Positions 12,801 through 27,800 of a stretch of 64,000 nucleotides of DNA are shown here, one piece after another. Source of the DNA: Helicoverpa zea (taxonomy: Eukaryota > Arthropoda > Insecta > Lepidoptera > Noctuidae). Where the stretch lies: the NCBI RefSeq assembly GCF_022581195.2, contig NC_061482.1:2294001-2358000 (forward strand), written 5' to 3'. Each line of letters begins with the position of its first letter. Position 1 is the first letter of the stretch. A program made the translations under genes and the position numbers. The notes beneath the pieces are model-generated. The model made no database searches and was not told where the DNA came from. It saw only the letters and a list, made by a program, of their open reading frames with translations.

Positions 12801-15800
12801 TTTGAATATTTTTAAATTAATGAAATACTCTGCGAATCTGAAGAAAAAAGCACTGAAAAAAATATTCAAATAGATTCAGCTGTTCTAGAGGTTACCTCGT
12901 CCAAACAAACAAACAAACTCTCAAGCTTTATAATATTCTTATAGAATTGAATGCAGGTATACAAGACTATCTAGGTTGTGGTTTACGGATCTCGCATCCA
13001 GCTCAAGGACTATAGGTCGATGATGATACAAATGTCGACTTAAAAACGTTGAAATATTCACAGGAAAACATTAAATTGTGGTTTGTATGGTAAGAATTAA
13101 TCCTCCGCCTTATCCATTTCCCAAATAAGTTGGAATTGGCTTCCAGTCTTAAGCGGATGCAGCTGAGTACCGGTCTTTTGCATGGAGCGACTGCCTATCT
13201 GACCTCCTCAACCCAGTTACCCGGGCAACCCAGATAATGTTGGTTAAAGGGTTAATGCTTGGTTAACAAGAAACCATTCACTTTGCTTTGCTTTTTATAT
13301 GTATCTAAAGTCATAAAAATTGTTATAATTTTCAAGCGAAAAAAAAAACATTTTTATTCTATTTTGGTATTCTTTCAACATCATTTAATATGTTGGTTTC
13401 GTGCATATATTTTTATTATTATAAAATACGTCACTTTGACATTAGCGTGCAAAACTGAGCTCACAGTTCACATATTACGAGATATTTGCAAAGGTGCCAA
13501 AGCGCAGGCGTGTGGAACATCTGATAGGTGCAATTTAGATTGCACCCAGTTAGGTAAGAGCATTTGTAGCGGCAGGTCGGGCCAAATTGTATTATAATAG
13601 GTCTGTTGTACCTATCATGTGAGTTTTCGTTGTCACTCACTTGACTTACCTTGAAGGTAAACGTTGTTCCGAATGTGAAATCAGAGATTGGAAGAAACAC
13701 AAAAACATAACTTGCTATTATCAAAAATAAGGATCTATTTGGATAGTTTAGGAAGAACATGAAAATCTTTATTAATATTATGCCACTGAAATGTTTGTTT
13801 AAACATTCTTAAATTAGATACTACAGCACCAATTTGGAAAAATCATTCAGTATCAACCGATTTATCGAAGAAGGCTATAGGCTACTTTTTATCCAGGTAC
13901 ATGAAGTGGTAGTTTCTCCGGGACACGGATGAAGCTAATAAAAATCTCTAAGCTTTAAATCACCTGGTGGAACATTCGACGAGTTTCTCACTATCAAGTT
14001 CAGTTTCAGGACTATTCCTTTTTAGAAGTTCTGTATTATAAATATATCCTTCACAACAAACTGTATTTTAAAAAATGTTTAATTCAGTTCATGTGCTTGG
14101 CTGAGAACGTTGACAAATAGCGGCGTCACGTTAGTCCAACTGCCGGCGTACGCGCAGGCACGAGGAATAACGAGCCTTTGCCATAGAGAGCATATTAGGA
14201 GGAAACGGATAGATATGTGGAGGTTATGGTGACAATCACTGGTGAATGTAATTTATACAATTATTAGGTGTAACGAGTATTTAATTAAATTTTTTGTACA
14301 GAGGTCAATCAATGAGACATGGGACAAGCTTCCCTTATGTTCTCTTGCTTTCATAAGCTAATTTATGTGTTTCAGACTCGTAAAGTTATTTTGGACGTTC
14401 TATATAAAGTTTGATATATTAGATTGTTAAGTTAGTAAGTTAAAAATACAACTATAAATGCCTACAAAAGGTACGGAGAAGTAACTTCACAAAACATTCC
14501 AAACAGCACGTTTTCAACAGTTTTCTCTTTCAGTAATGCACGTTTATAACAAAGTTATTAGCTGGGCGAGTAAATGAGCGCATTTCGTCAGTCGCAGTTG
14601 AACTGCAAGTAATAAATACCCGCAATGAAACTGATACCTTGTGCAAACGGATACGAGTGCACACTGCTGTTGCCGGAATGACTTTGAATGGCGATTATGG
14701 CAAAATGTACTAATTAAATTATGGTATATAAGGTTATCAGTCAGTTGCACAAAGCTCCATTAAACTTAAAGCTTCTTTAAATCTATTGCTGACTCTTTTT
14801 TTGTCAACAAGATAAAAAGTGTCAGCAATAGATTTAATGAAGCTTTAATTTTAATGCAGCTTAGCTTATTGCAACTGACTCTTTTTTATCTCTATTAAAT
14901 AGGGGGTGAATGAGTGAATTAGGTACTAAATCCTGAATGTCCTTACTAATAGGTTCCTATTATAAATGCAAAAGTACTCTGTAAGTGTAAGTCTGAGGTA
15001 GGACTAATGCCACTTTTCCATGCAAGTGTGGAAATTAGTTCGCTAGGGAGGCAGGTAAAAGGCCAGGCCTGCTGGAAACAGCTAGTATTTATTATGTCTG
15101 AAAATACAACAGATACTTAATTGTTTAGTTAGTTGTCTTTTCTCTTTTTTTTACTATAAATAACTGTGGATTAGGTATTACATAGATTTAACAAATTGAT
15201 AACAAGACTTTACGTAATTTAAAACACGTTTCGATTTTACGAGTGGATGAATTCACGATGCGCATCGAACGTTAAAATAAAATAAGTATAATTTAATCAA
15301 AACTTGACATATGGAAAAACTTTGTAGCTATATAATAGACAATTAATGTCATATTTATACGTAAGACATGAAATTAAGAGTGACTCAGACAGACCCGGAT
15401 CTTTATAATACATGTTTTTTTATCTATGTATAAAAGTTTATATAACTATCAGGTTTTAATTAAACACCATGACCGCTGTTATGAATTTTGATTACTGAAA
15501 GTACATTAGGAATTTCTCCAAAGACCAAATTATAATACAGAATGCAATAGCTAAAAATTATCTCTCACCTTTTATCGTTAAGGTTTTTAAGGGACCAAAG
15601 GCCTGTGGGACAGTTTTTTTTATACTGTATTTATCTGAACTAACTTTATGAAGGAGACTTTGAGTTTTTTTTTTTTTTGTACAATAAAGACTCCAAACTC
15701 CTGAACTGATTTGAAGCATTATTTTATTGTTGGGAAGCTTCACAAGTGGATAGGCCCCTTGTGACATGGACTTCATTTTATCCGGGTACCTACAGGAAGA

Positions 15801-18800
15801 AGTTACTAGTGTAGGTAAACGCGAAAATTACCAATTGTAATTAAATAAAGGTGTTATAGGTTAAAAGGATTGTAAAGATATAAATCAAGAATAATTAGTT
15901 TAGTCGACAAGCAAGTAAATCTGTCACCTCACACGCAATTACCACTTTGTATTACATTGTATTCTAAATAGATACTTGTGATGTTAATCGGTTATTACTA
16001 AGTGTCACGGAATCTATCGCCAACTAACACTAGTGTTAACATACATACAACTTGATATATATTATAACTCCCATCCATACATCATCATCATATCCCGAAC
16101 CGCTTCCCAACTACGTTGGTGTCGGCTTCCAGTCTAACAGGACGCAGCTGAGTTCCAGTGTTTTACAAGGAGCGACTGTCTATCTGACCTTCTCAACCCA
16201 GTTACCCGGGCAATCCGATACCCCTTGGTAAGACTGGTTGTCAGACTTGCTGGCTTCTGGCTACCCGTGACGACTGCCAAAGATATTCAAACGAATCTCT
16301 AATCATCGCCAATGTTTAACATACATACAAGATGCTATATAAATCCTATGCGTATAAATTCAAAATCACGATTTTCTGCGCCTATTATTAGAAAGTATTT
16401 TATGTCCAGTTTATCTGTTGATATCAGTGTTCAGGGTTACAATAAACGCAAATATTATTGAGAAAGGCTTGCCCAAAATATTTAGTGGATTTCGCAAGTC
16501 CCAGGTCGACAGTATACTAGCCCGGTTACGCGTTGTGCGTTGTTCGCAATACAACTCAAATTTTGGAGTAATTGTTGCCATTTCGTAAATATTACATTGA
16601 AATAGAGTTCGCTCGAGTGATAAAATATTTGTTTTAGTTACTAATTATGTAAGAACTTCTTTTTTTTTCTAAATAATATTTTGCGTTTGAGTTGTTTGCT
16701 GTATTATCACGACAAAATTAGAGCAATTGAAAAACAAGCTGCAGTTTCAAGGAAACCTATTTAAAATGTCACATAGGTAGGTAATTATCGGAACACGGAA
16801 AGTGACCGTAGTGAAAATTGGTGATTTATCGAGTGCATTCATATTTCAAGAGCATGTTCGATATTGGAAGTTTAAAGTGGGCTCGTGAAGGCGACGCGAG
16901 CGCACCCGCGTCCCGGCGCAAGGTCCGCCCCCGAGGTCACAGCGGTGAACGTCGCCGCGGCCCAAATATGTGCGCGTAATCAATCGCCTATTTACCCACT
17001 CAGGCTCGCTCTTTCACTACTACCAACAACAACACATACAAACAAAATATCGACAATATCAAACGTCGATTCCATGAATCACGACTCGACATCTCAACCA
17101 CGAACTCTCTCAAAATTAAAACCATTAAAATTAGCAACGTGCACCACTTAGACGTAACGGATCATACGTGAATACGAAATGAAATCGAAAGGGTAACGCG
17201 AGTTTACTCAGCGCACTTTCAAATCATACAATCACGAAATAGTTGCAGTATTTATATGCCAATGAATAAGCGCCGAGTGACAACGTAATAATGATAAACA
17301 TCGAGAAGAGAAAATAACAGGCATCGGCCAAGTGTGACGTGCGAATTACCGTAATACTCCATTACTGAGAGAATTGAATTCCAGAATACGCTAGCTCACA
17401 TATGTACATATATCGATATCGTATTTAATCCCTTAATTGCCACTGAGTCATCAAATAGATTAGTATCCACAAAGAATATTATGTAAAGGTCAACCTATGA
17501 GTAATATATTTTGGGCAACGTTTCAACAATAGCTCGGCAGTTAATTAATATTATTCCGTGACAGTCATAGCTTAACTGTCATCACATTGCGTTGTCACGT
17601 AGCTCGTATCAAACGGTACTATAGTTCGTCAACCCTAGGCATGGTGGGATAGCGATCACGTAGAATTAGAAGAAGCCGTGGTTGGAACGCTAAACTTGCG
17701 AGTGAAGCCACGGGGCGTTGTGAGTTCGTAGATTATCCACGCATACAATCGATCGAGACAATGAACGCAGATACGTGACTACGATTGTCATACACAATGG
17801 TTCAAACAAAAGGCAATTTTAAAGTAATTTTTGAACTGATAGCCTAATCAGGGAAGTACGGATCTCGATGTAGATCCAAGATATGCGGCTAAACTATTAA
17901 TAAAAACATTTTATAGAGAACGTAACATGTAGCGAAACAATGATATCCTTGCTATTGTTGTAAATGCTAATGTCTGTCTATCTGTCCGTCTATATATTCT
18001 GCTGTAATGATAGAGGAACTGGACAATTAATTTGAAAGAAATATGAAAGAAAGTTGCATTGTTTCCATGAACAAAAATCCTGCTCATATAATACAATAAC
18101 TTGGCCAGTATTTTAGTCCACCGTGTTTATTGTAACATGTCTAAACAGAAGATTTAATTAAAGTTATTATCTAACAGCACAGCATAACATTACATGTGCT
18201 AATGTGCGTAATACTATCAGCTTTGGGTCACTGTGTTAATTACTGCAAACAGCGTTTTTGTTTCGACTCATAAACCTCGCAAGCACGGTACTAGTCGCTA
18301 AGCAAAATCCCGTTTATGATACTCTAACGAAGTATATAAGGTTCATAATTATTTATCATAAGTAAATGTCACATAATGTAAGACTTTTGGCAATTGAAAT
18401 GTTAGAAGGTCATTAGAGTCTCTAGTTATGCCCAGCTCATCTAAAGCCTTAACCTTTAAGCGGAGATTTCAATTTTACTGCATTTCTGATTTTAAAGAAC
18501 CATTCGATTAATTTCCAAACGCCTTCATTGAAAACTAGTCGGGCGCATTAAGTCAACAATGTAGATTGTCAAGTGGAATTTTGCATAAAAATGAAGTACG
18601 CCTAGAGGTTTATAAATAGTAATATATATATAAATATAATTTATAAAGTTTAGTGGAGAAGTGAGCGGGTGTACTTGGGTCGCGGATCACGGCGTGCGCA
18701 TGAGTGGAATCTCAAGTGCGGAGCCCGCGGCGTCCGCGGCTGACACCAACATATTGCCGTCACACCGCGACAGAATGCATAATCCTGTGCCTCTGAATCA

Positions 18801-21800
18801 CGCGCCGCTCTCTCGGAATCCAAAAACTATACAATAGGAAAGCTCTGCCGTCAAAACCTCCTGATTTTCAGCAAATCTTATAAGTATAAGCTACTTGAAT
18901 GCTGCGGCCTTTGGGGGCTCGAAAACCGCATCAAGGTCCAAGTATTTCTTGCTAAATACCTACGCTTCCCAAGCAGAAAATCAACTTTTACCACAATGCC
19001 GCGCATAAAACATGTTTCGTAAACAGGAACCGCTCATGCGTAGGTACCGTGACTGACGGCGCACCCTTTTAAAACCTCACAAAAAGTATCGAATATTTTA
19101 AATGTAAATCATCTTCAAATAGCACAACGAGTGGTCGCCTCGGAGCCAGATTCCACGGTTCAATTCGCTTCCTACTCCCGATTACTTTCAAGCTGCTAAT
19201 TGTAGCTGTCAATCAGTCGTTACCGCTCGGCGCCGGGTTGTGTTTCGTAACAGTCGCCGCGGATCATGGGCATAGAAAGAGCCAAGGTCAAAAAACTGCG
19301 ATCCAGCGGCCGGCGACCGCGTCACTGCCGCCGACCACATCGCCAGTCATTACTGGGAATCTCCCGCCGACTTAAGATGTTGCGACACCTCACTATGCAA
19401 TAGATAAAGGTTAAATCCCCCGCGTTGCTACAGCGGTTTGCCTAGAAAGTGGAGATGTTGCATCCGCCTGCAGCAATACCAGTGCATGCACTCATAGGAG
19501 CTCGCTCGCCGACGCTACTTGTGGCAAATATTACCGTATGCCGATAACCAGCTATATAACTAATCGGCGATGTTTTATTCATCCGTTATCTCACTTCGCA
19601 TTCCACAAAAGGTCATCGGCAGGAAAGTGAAACTGGTTGAAGCCGAAAGTGATGCTTACAAAATTCGAAGACGCACATAAATATCCGATTATGTTCGCGT
19701 TGACGCGTTCTCCGGCCGGGGCTCGAACCCGGACCCCGCACTTAATGTCACTGATGCAATCATGTTAATCCAATGTCACTTTATTATGACACGCTTTTAG
19801 CGTTTTCTCCGCATGATGCGCAAACTGATCTGACGAAACCAATGATATAATATGTGTGTATTTGCGCAAATACTGTTAGCTATTATTACCAGCGATGTCT
19901 GAACAGCACACGTATGCAAAATATTGAGTTAGAATGTACGCTCCCCGGAGCGTCTACACTCATATGCATAATGTATTTTATAGTTCAAAATATCACAGAG
20001 TTTTACATTTTTACCGCATTCAAAATCATCTTGGAACATGAAATGTGTTATTAAAATATTAAGAAACTTGTAAAACCTGCTGAATAAGAAACTGCTCGGC
20101 ATCAAAATGTCACGAAATGAATGTCGTTAGTATTTGAATAGAGCCTTGTTTCAAGGGAACACGCGAGCTGACGAATTCTACCTGAGTTTATTTAGGAAAA
20201 ACTGCGTCGTGACGGTAGTTTGGCGGAAGCGAACGTCTCGTTACACTAAAATGGAAACTTCATGACTCAAAAGTAGATTCGTATCAGTCCCTAAAAGCAT
20301 TATGAAACACGAACAGACAATTATTATGTTCGTCAGTAATTAGCCGCTTCCCTTTCGCTGTATCCGGCACAGAAGTCCAATATGCCGTCGATATTACATT
20401 ATCATACATTTTCTAATAGTTGCCAGTCACGAATAACAAATAATGAATCGAGAGTTGTTGATGGTGCGGTGAAAATGCACTGTTTGAATGATCGTCCACG
20501 TCGTATGTAAGATCGATGGATGTACATATACTATCGTGAACAATCAAACAAAAGTCTCATATTTATGTAACGGAGTTTGACGATTATACACGCAGTGCTT
20601 CAGGCAGAGCTTGTTTATAACAAGTACACTCGCGACACGGCATCAGAGCTGACCGCATTTTTGGCGCATTGATGCCTGCGTGGTGTTGCCACACACCATC
20701 GATTCTATCATTTTACAGCCAACCATTGTTAAGAAGGTGCACGTGCCGAGAAAAATGCCCCTGCAATTTATCGCTACAAGCCTCACCGCGCTGAAACTAT
20801 TAAAATTAAATGTTGCGTCAAATGGACTCGTAAGCTAATGTTGTTGCCAAGCCGGTTCCCGCAGTAGGTTAAAGTAAGTCTTGTGTTGAAAGCACGTGCT
20901 AAGCTCGTGCCTGCAAGTACATTCAATCAATTACAATAAAACAATCATACATGCATAAATTAATGAATAAGAATGTGAAGTTTCAGCACAAGGAAAAATA
21001 GTACCGAGCTATCATTGTGCATTCCGTAGCCAGCAATCAGACAATAATTCACCACGTCTGCATACAAGTAAGCAAGTGCATTGCCACATACATTTATTGG
21101 CAACTTTATGCACATTCCGAATGAAATCAATCTCGGGCCGTAACTAATAAATTGGTTACTGAAATAAAGAAGTATTTGTGTTGCGACAGGGCTTCGTTTG
21201 TTTAAATGTCGTCACCGCTTTAAAAGGCTGAAGCTTATATATAGCTAATGAAATTGATTAAACGATTAGCTTTGGGAACATAACTATTGTATTATTTACT
21301 AAAAATAACAGGTTATTTTACCGATTTTTATAATTTTAGCTGTAACATTCAATTAACTGTCGTCCACATGACATTGGATACCAAAAATATCCGCTTACAC
21401 ATAAAGAGTGGTTTGAAAGTAGATGACCATTGTCCGGCGAGTGGATCTTTACACCCCTCCCCCCCCCTCACTGGTCCAGCAACGTTGCTAGGTCGTGACC
21501 AGTCAGAACTAGCTGACATTGACATATCAACTTATAGAGTGTAAGCATCTAACGCGATTGTTCGTATCAAGATATTGTGTGCTAACAGTGTGTAGAAATG
21601 TAATGACAGGCGTGTTAGTCAATACAATATGTTGTGCTAGAAAGTCAATTATTTATTAGCAACTTTGTTTTTTTACGGTTAATATCTTCTCTCCCCTGAA
21701 AATGGTCTTCAATTGCTCTTCATAAGATTTTAATGCAAGATCATTTTACAAGCTTTCCCTATGTTCATATTTCCTCTGCCCTGGTAATTATTTATCATTT

Positions 21801-24800
21801 GAGCTCGGCGCAACTATCTGATGACTTTACCCAAGAAATACTCTTTCTTTGCAACCTTTCTTTATCGAAACTTAAGATTTAATACATTTTCAGTCAGGTT
21901 ATTGCATATATTAAGCCATTTCCATGTTGCAAGACGAGGCAACAAATCCAGGCACAATTTAATAGCAAACCATAAAGGTATCTTTGGGACTATCTACTAA
22001 CAAAAATACATACATTACGTTTGTCAATGTCACTGCCCACGCAGTTTACATCGTTATGTAGTATTCATTAGAGCAGCTTTATCTCCTTGCCGAGAAGGGA
22101 CATTAGCATTATAAGCATTAGTTACATACTTTGTGATCAAGCCACAATGCAATAACTTAATGATGGAGAAAAGGTCTAAGAGTTAAAGTTGAAAAGGGCT
22201 ATTAATAAACCAATGGGTTTGAGTAAATTCCTTACTATATAATATTGGAAATGCGAAAGTGACTTTGTCTGACTAATTTTAATGCCAAGTCTTTGACCAA
22301 TTTAGATGAAATTTGGTACACAGACAGGCTAAAGCCAGTGATAGAATATAAGTATATACTTTTTATCCGGGTCTGAAAGGTAGTTTCCTAGGAACGCTGG
22401 TAGAATCACGGGAACAAAAAGTTTAGTATAGAACACCAAACTCTTAACTTTTGCTCAATATGATTTGAGAGAGCGTTAATCCAAATGGATAACAAATCTC
22501 GCTGTATGGTGATCAGTAAACCACAGCTAGAAAATGTAGAAGATTAACAAAATTAGCATGCTATTATAATAATCTATCTATAATATAAAAATGAATCGCA
22601 AAATGTGTTGGTAAGCGCATAACTCAACAACGCCTGGACCAATTTGGCTAATTCTAATTTTTGTTGTGTTTGTTATTGTCAGGAGAAGGTTCTTATGAAA
22701 AAAAATAGGGTAAAGTAGAGAAGTCAGTTGACGGGAGCGAAGCCGCGGGCAAAAGCTAGTATCTAATAACAAGAGACTCTACATCAATAATTATATTTAA
22801 ATAAAAGTTCACATCTTGACGACCTCCCATCTCGTTTCGTACATCACGTGGTATATTATGTAACTTAGCTATTTGTTTTCACATAGAGAAAGTCAATAAA
22901 TGACGATAATATATTAAATGCCGACAGCGTGTGGAACTGTAATTTTATTTGACTTTTAAAGTTTGTATGTATCTGTACTGTTTAATTAAATAACTAGGTG
23001 TTTTTCGTGGTTCCACTCGCGTGTGACGAAGGAAATACTTTCCGTATAAAAAGTAGCCTCTTTTTTTTTAATAATAATAATAAATCGTTTATAAAGTCGT
23101 GGTGGCCTAGTGGGTAAAGGACCAATCTCTCAATTATGAGGGCGCGGGTTCGATCCCAGGTCAGGCAAGTACCAATGCAACTTTTCTAAGTCTGTATGTA
23201 CTTTCTAAGTATATCTTAGACACCATTGGCTGTGTTTCGGATGGCTCGTTAAACTGTAGGTCCCGGCTGTCATTGAACATCCTTGGCAGTCGTTACGGGT
23301 AGTCAGAAGCCAGTAAGTCTGACACCAGTCTAACCAAGGGGTATCGGGTTGCCCGGGTAACTGGGTTGAGGAGGTCAGATAGGCAGTCGCTTCTTGTAAA
23401 GCACTGGTACTCAGCTGAATCCGGTTAGACTGGAAGCCGACCCCAACATGATTGGGAAAAAGGCTCGGAGGATGAAATCGTTTATTACTTCACTACTTAC
23501 TCTACTTACTTTTACTATGTACCAAACATTCAAATTAAACCAGTAAGTACCTAGTTACTTTCGTACTTATAATAATACAAGTACTAAGGAAGAAAAGGTA
23601 CTGCAATATTTAACAGAATGACATCTGAAAACCGTCATAGTTTCAAAAACGTTACAAATACTAAACAATAAGCTATTTTACAGGAAAAACTTTATGCGAA
23701 AAAGCCTGTAAAATTACACCTAGATTATTTAAAAACTTATCGATAAAAACCTTCTCTCGCTTACGATCGATCTACAAGAATGCATGTGATGATAGCAGAA
23801 TTTGTTTTCATTTGTCGGCGACAGCGAAAGTTGTCGGATGTAAGACGCGGGCGCAGCTACGTCACAACTACAGACTACAACTGTTGATAACCAGAGATCG
23901 GTGATCAGAAGACGGAACTACCAGTCAGGTTTTGAAAACCAGTTCTTTGATGAGAATTTGGTGTGACAGAAAAATGTATTTAAATGAGAAATCTAAAAAA
24001 ATAAAACTAAAACTAAACTAAAAAAATATATTTTCTAAACATTTTTTTACAGGTCTTTGAAGATGAAATACCTACATCTTTATCCGACTTCCTAAAAAGA
24101 AAGAAAAATTGAGTTTTTGAGAGACCAAACGTGTTTCGATTCTAAAAAAAACTATATTTTTTTCCAGTTTTTGTTCAGACCGACTTCTTAAAAAGGAGGA
24201 AAAATAAGTTCTCAATTCGGATATTTTTAATTTAGGTACCTCTATAAAATTACAACGTATTAAATAAACAACATCTTGTAAATCAAAACGATTATCAATA
24301 AATATTTTTTGTAACACGTGTAACTTTAGGCCTAATTGTTAAGAATTATTACCGACTAATTTAATTTGCTAATTTCTAACCGGTTACGGCTTCATAGCTC
24401 AAGGCAATTAAGCATAGCCAACTGTGCTGCAACATTTTATAATATCGTTTTCATCAAATAACTTTGCGTCTATTGAAATTGATTGTTACTGACTTCACTA
24501 TAGTCAAAATTTAAGAACAAAGTCTTTCTCTTCTTCCTGCCTTGTGTTCCTTCCTTTATTTGGGGTCGGTGCAATATGTTTTCAGCTTCCATTCTTCCCT
24601 GTCACTCACTTCCTTCTTATTCATGTCATCTTTCAAGCAATCCATCTTTTGATTAAGAACAAAATCTACTGTATATGAAATGATAATGGCTGAATTTCAG
24701 TAACATTGTTTAGAAACTGATCATTGTCTTTCAGCTGTTAGAAGTTAAGTAATAGTAGGTAAACTTATATGTGAATGCAACTATGTTTTTATCCCGTCTT

Positions 24801-27800
24801 ACAAAGGACATCGTGTGAACAATCGCGATTGTCACAACTTACGTAAGTCGGGTGTGTGCGATGGGCTTTAGCGAGATTCACACATAAAAAGCGAAAGTGA
24901 AGGCCAACAGACGGACAGCGGCGCCTGCGCACCTCGCCCGACTAGCTCTGTCACCAACATTTGGAAATACATTAATTATTCTACAAGTCACTTTGCATAA
25001 TTTTTGGTTGAAAAAAAATACCATACAAATCTGTTAATAATGGCGTTAAAACACTCAATTACTATCGAAATAAAACGTAAGAAACTATTGAATTTTCCTG
25101 TTTACCTTATCAGTCTAATTTGGACCTTATTTACATTACTATAGGTCACAAAAGGGAAGATATACATAACAGTAGAAATACATAGCTCGCAAAACAATTG
25201 ACTGTTCTAAAAGCGTTCTAAAATTAAAACTGGTTCAGGCATTTTTGCCGTGCGTCTAGTTGGACGTTGCGGCGGACGTTACGTTTGCTCCCGTCCGGGG
25301 AAACTCACCCAGACACTAACGGACATCCGGATGCATAAACAGAAGCCCAGACAGCGCATACATACATATATGTAAGCAAATAAGGTACGTGGCGAAATAG
25401 GCCACAAGGTGGAATTGTAAATGGCGTAAAATTGGCTACGTGCGATTTTTTTCAAAAGTGTCTGCATCTGCTAGTGAGATGCATGACTAACCAGACATTT
25501 ACGGTATCAAAAAAATCTGAAACATGCTCTTGAACATCATCTTCTGATTGGGTACAAATAAAGAATTAAATGTTTTCTCTTTATTATAATAGTGAAGACT
25601 ATTAAATCTTTTTTTCGTAAATTGTACTCACTTAGCGAAACGTGGAAGTACTATTGCTAAATTAAATACGACAACTTTATGAACGTAGGTACAATAAATA
25701 CGCGAAGTTAGACTGACTGGCTGTAAGTAACAATTAAATTTGTATTTATTAGCATAATAAACCACTGGTTACATTTATTGGAAGTAAGTAATGCTCGCAC
25801 TGATTATAGGTTATTATTTTTTAGCCACTACCAACCAATAAAAAGAATATTAACCACCTGCTTCGAATTGGTACTGCTGTTTCAAACTTCCTTATGACTT
25901 GCAATATTTATTAGTGAAAATACATTTACTATTTGTTTTTATTATTTTATGACAGACAAGGCGAAAGGCATTTGTTATAATTCCTAATCATGACACTGTG
26001 GTATCGCACGAAAGTATTTTTCAAGAAGAGTAGGAATAAAGTAATCAAATTGGTTTTTATCAGCGTTACATTCGTCATTTTATAGATAAAACACCCAAAA
26101 TTTCAATTGTGCGAAAAGAAAATATGGAAAACTTTAGGAACGAAATAGATAAAGTATTTAAATCTTTTCGATACCCAATCCATACCTTTGGTTCCAACAT
26201 ACTTATCATCAATTTAAAGTATTTTTAGGGATAGTATATATAACAATGCAATCTTTTGTTTCAACAAAAAGTAATGCTCGAGTCTTGGCGAGGCACTGCC
26301 GTGCCCCCAGATCTAATCTAGTCCCTTTAATCTACAATTGTTGTAAGAACAAATCTATCGACTATCTAGGCACAGTCATAGACAACAGACGAATTAAGTG
26401 TTGCGACACGCACTGGACAATGGGAGCACGAGCAGAGACAATAGACCAGTTGAAATAAGCAATGTTAACATGAAATGAATTTTGACAGCTCTATGTTGCA
26501 AGGGTCATAGTGATTAAAGTATTTTAATTATTTAATATTAGAGGCCAAATATTATATTGAATATTAAAACATATTATGTGTAAGAAGAAGTAGAGAATCT
26601 TGTAATGTTGTGTAAAAATTATTGAGTCTTTAATGTTTAAGAATGATTTATAAGAAACATTGAATAACACTTTTGAATAAATATTGAATTAAATAACATT
26701 AATAACGATCAATTTAACGCAATTACTTAATAACTTCGTTATGAAAATTATGCTAAAAGCTCTTTTAAAATGTACGTAAATAAACCGCACTTAATATATT
26801 TATGAAGTTTGTTGCCAGTCCACGTAATGAGTGGTATTCGACCTTCGACATTAACGCCAAATAATAAGTGACCTATTCTCCTATTCTAAAACTAACCATT
26901 AAACATAATACTAAACACTTATTTGCCTTCAGTTTCAAATTAGTTTTCAAAACCTTCAACTGGAAATTACTGCTTAACACTTTCTAATCTTTGTCAATGA
27001 CCTATCCGTATATGTACCTTATCTATAATACATCTATATTAGAACGTAGCTATATCTATAAGTTATCTATAGGTATAAAATCTAATTAATTTTCTAATTA
27101 GGTCTAGGCTGCCAGTGGGCCCGGTTGGGCGTCGATGACTCAATCCTAAACAAAAGGTTTTCGGAGCTATCTTCACTAAACGCTTGCTAATGTGAAGGCC
27201 AAACATATAAATATTAATGAGATATCATGCAATCTGTTTACTCTCACTAAACGGACGTTTTTAGTGAAACTGCGAGACAGATGCATTTTTAAGTCACTAG
27301 ACTGAGTCCTTTTCAAATCGTGTAGAAAAAGCTCCTCAATTTCTTAATCATTCATAGTTTTCCGATATTTTTCCATAAATATACAACGTCTCATTTAATC
27401 CATGCAATATATATGTTTAATAACCAATTTATATTCCATAAAAATTGTATTTAAACAACAAATATGTAATAAATTTTTAAAAACGAAAAGCTACATCAGC
27501 CATTTGTAAAGGCGCCAAGCACTCAAACAATCCGCGATGCATCTTCCCTCGGCCATCGATTACCTATTGAAATGTAACAGACATAACTTCTCGTAACCGC
27601 CATGTTATATGAACTTTCTTTTCACACATCGTCCACGCATCGAAAATCTCTTACTAAGGAGAAATTCCTATTTGTATTCAGTAGGAAACGCCAACGAATT
27701 TAGCATTGTACGTTGTTACGTTAGTTTTATGGAGAAAGCAATCTAGAAATGTTTTATATTACCTAATTAGGAAGTGAGGTAAATAAACCGATTGTTTGTC

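Noticed and set aside
16885..17151. 88-codon plus-strand ORF in a GC-rich patch
   Set aside because: Composition-driven, no splice context, no recognisable domain.
19700..19740. tRNA-like segment with GGTTCGAGCCC on the minus strand
   Set aside because: A T-arm-like piece is visible, but no matching 5' acceptor or D-arm could be found at the right distance. Probably a SINE or tRNA remnant.
23096..23165. tRNA gene call at SINE heads (also at 48429, 33347, 62622 and 63185)
   Set aside because: A and B boxes are present but the sequences do not close into a cloverleaf and continue into SINE bodies.
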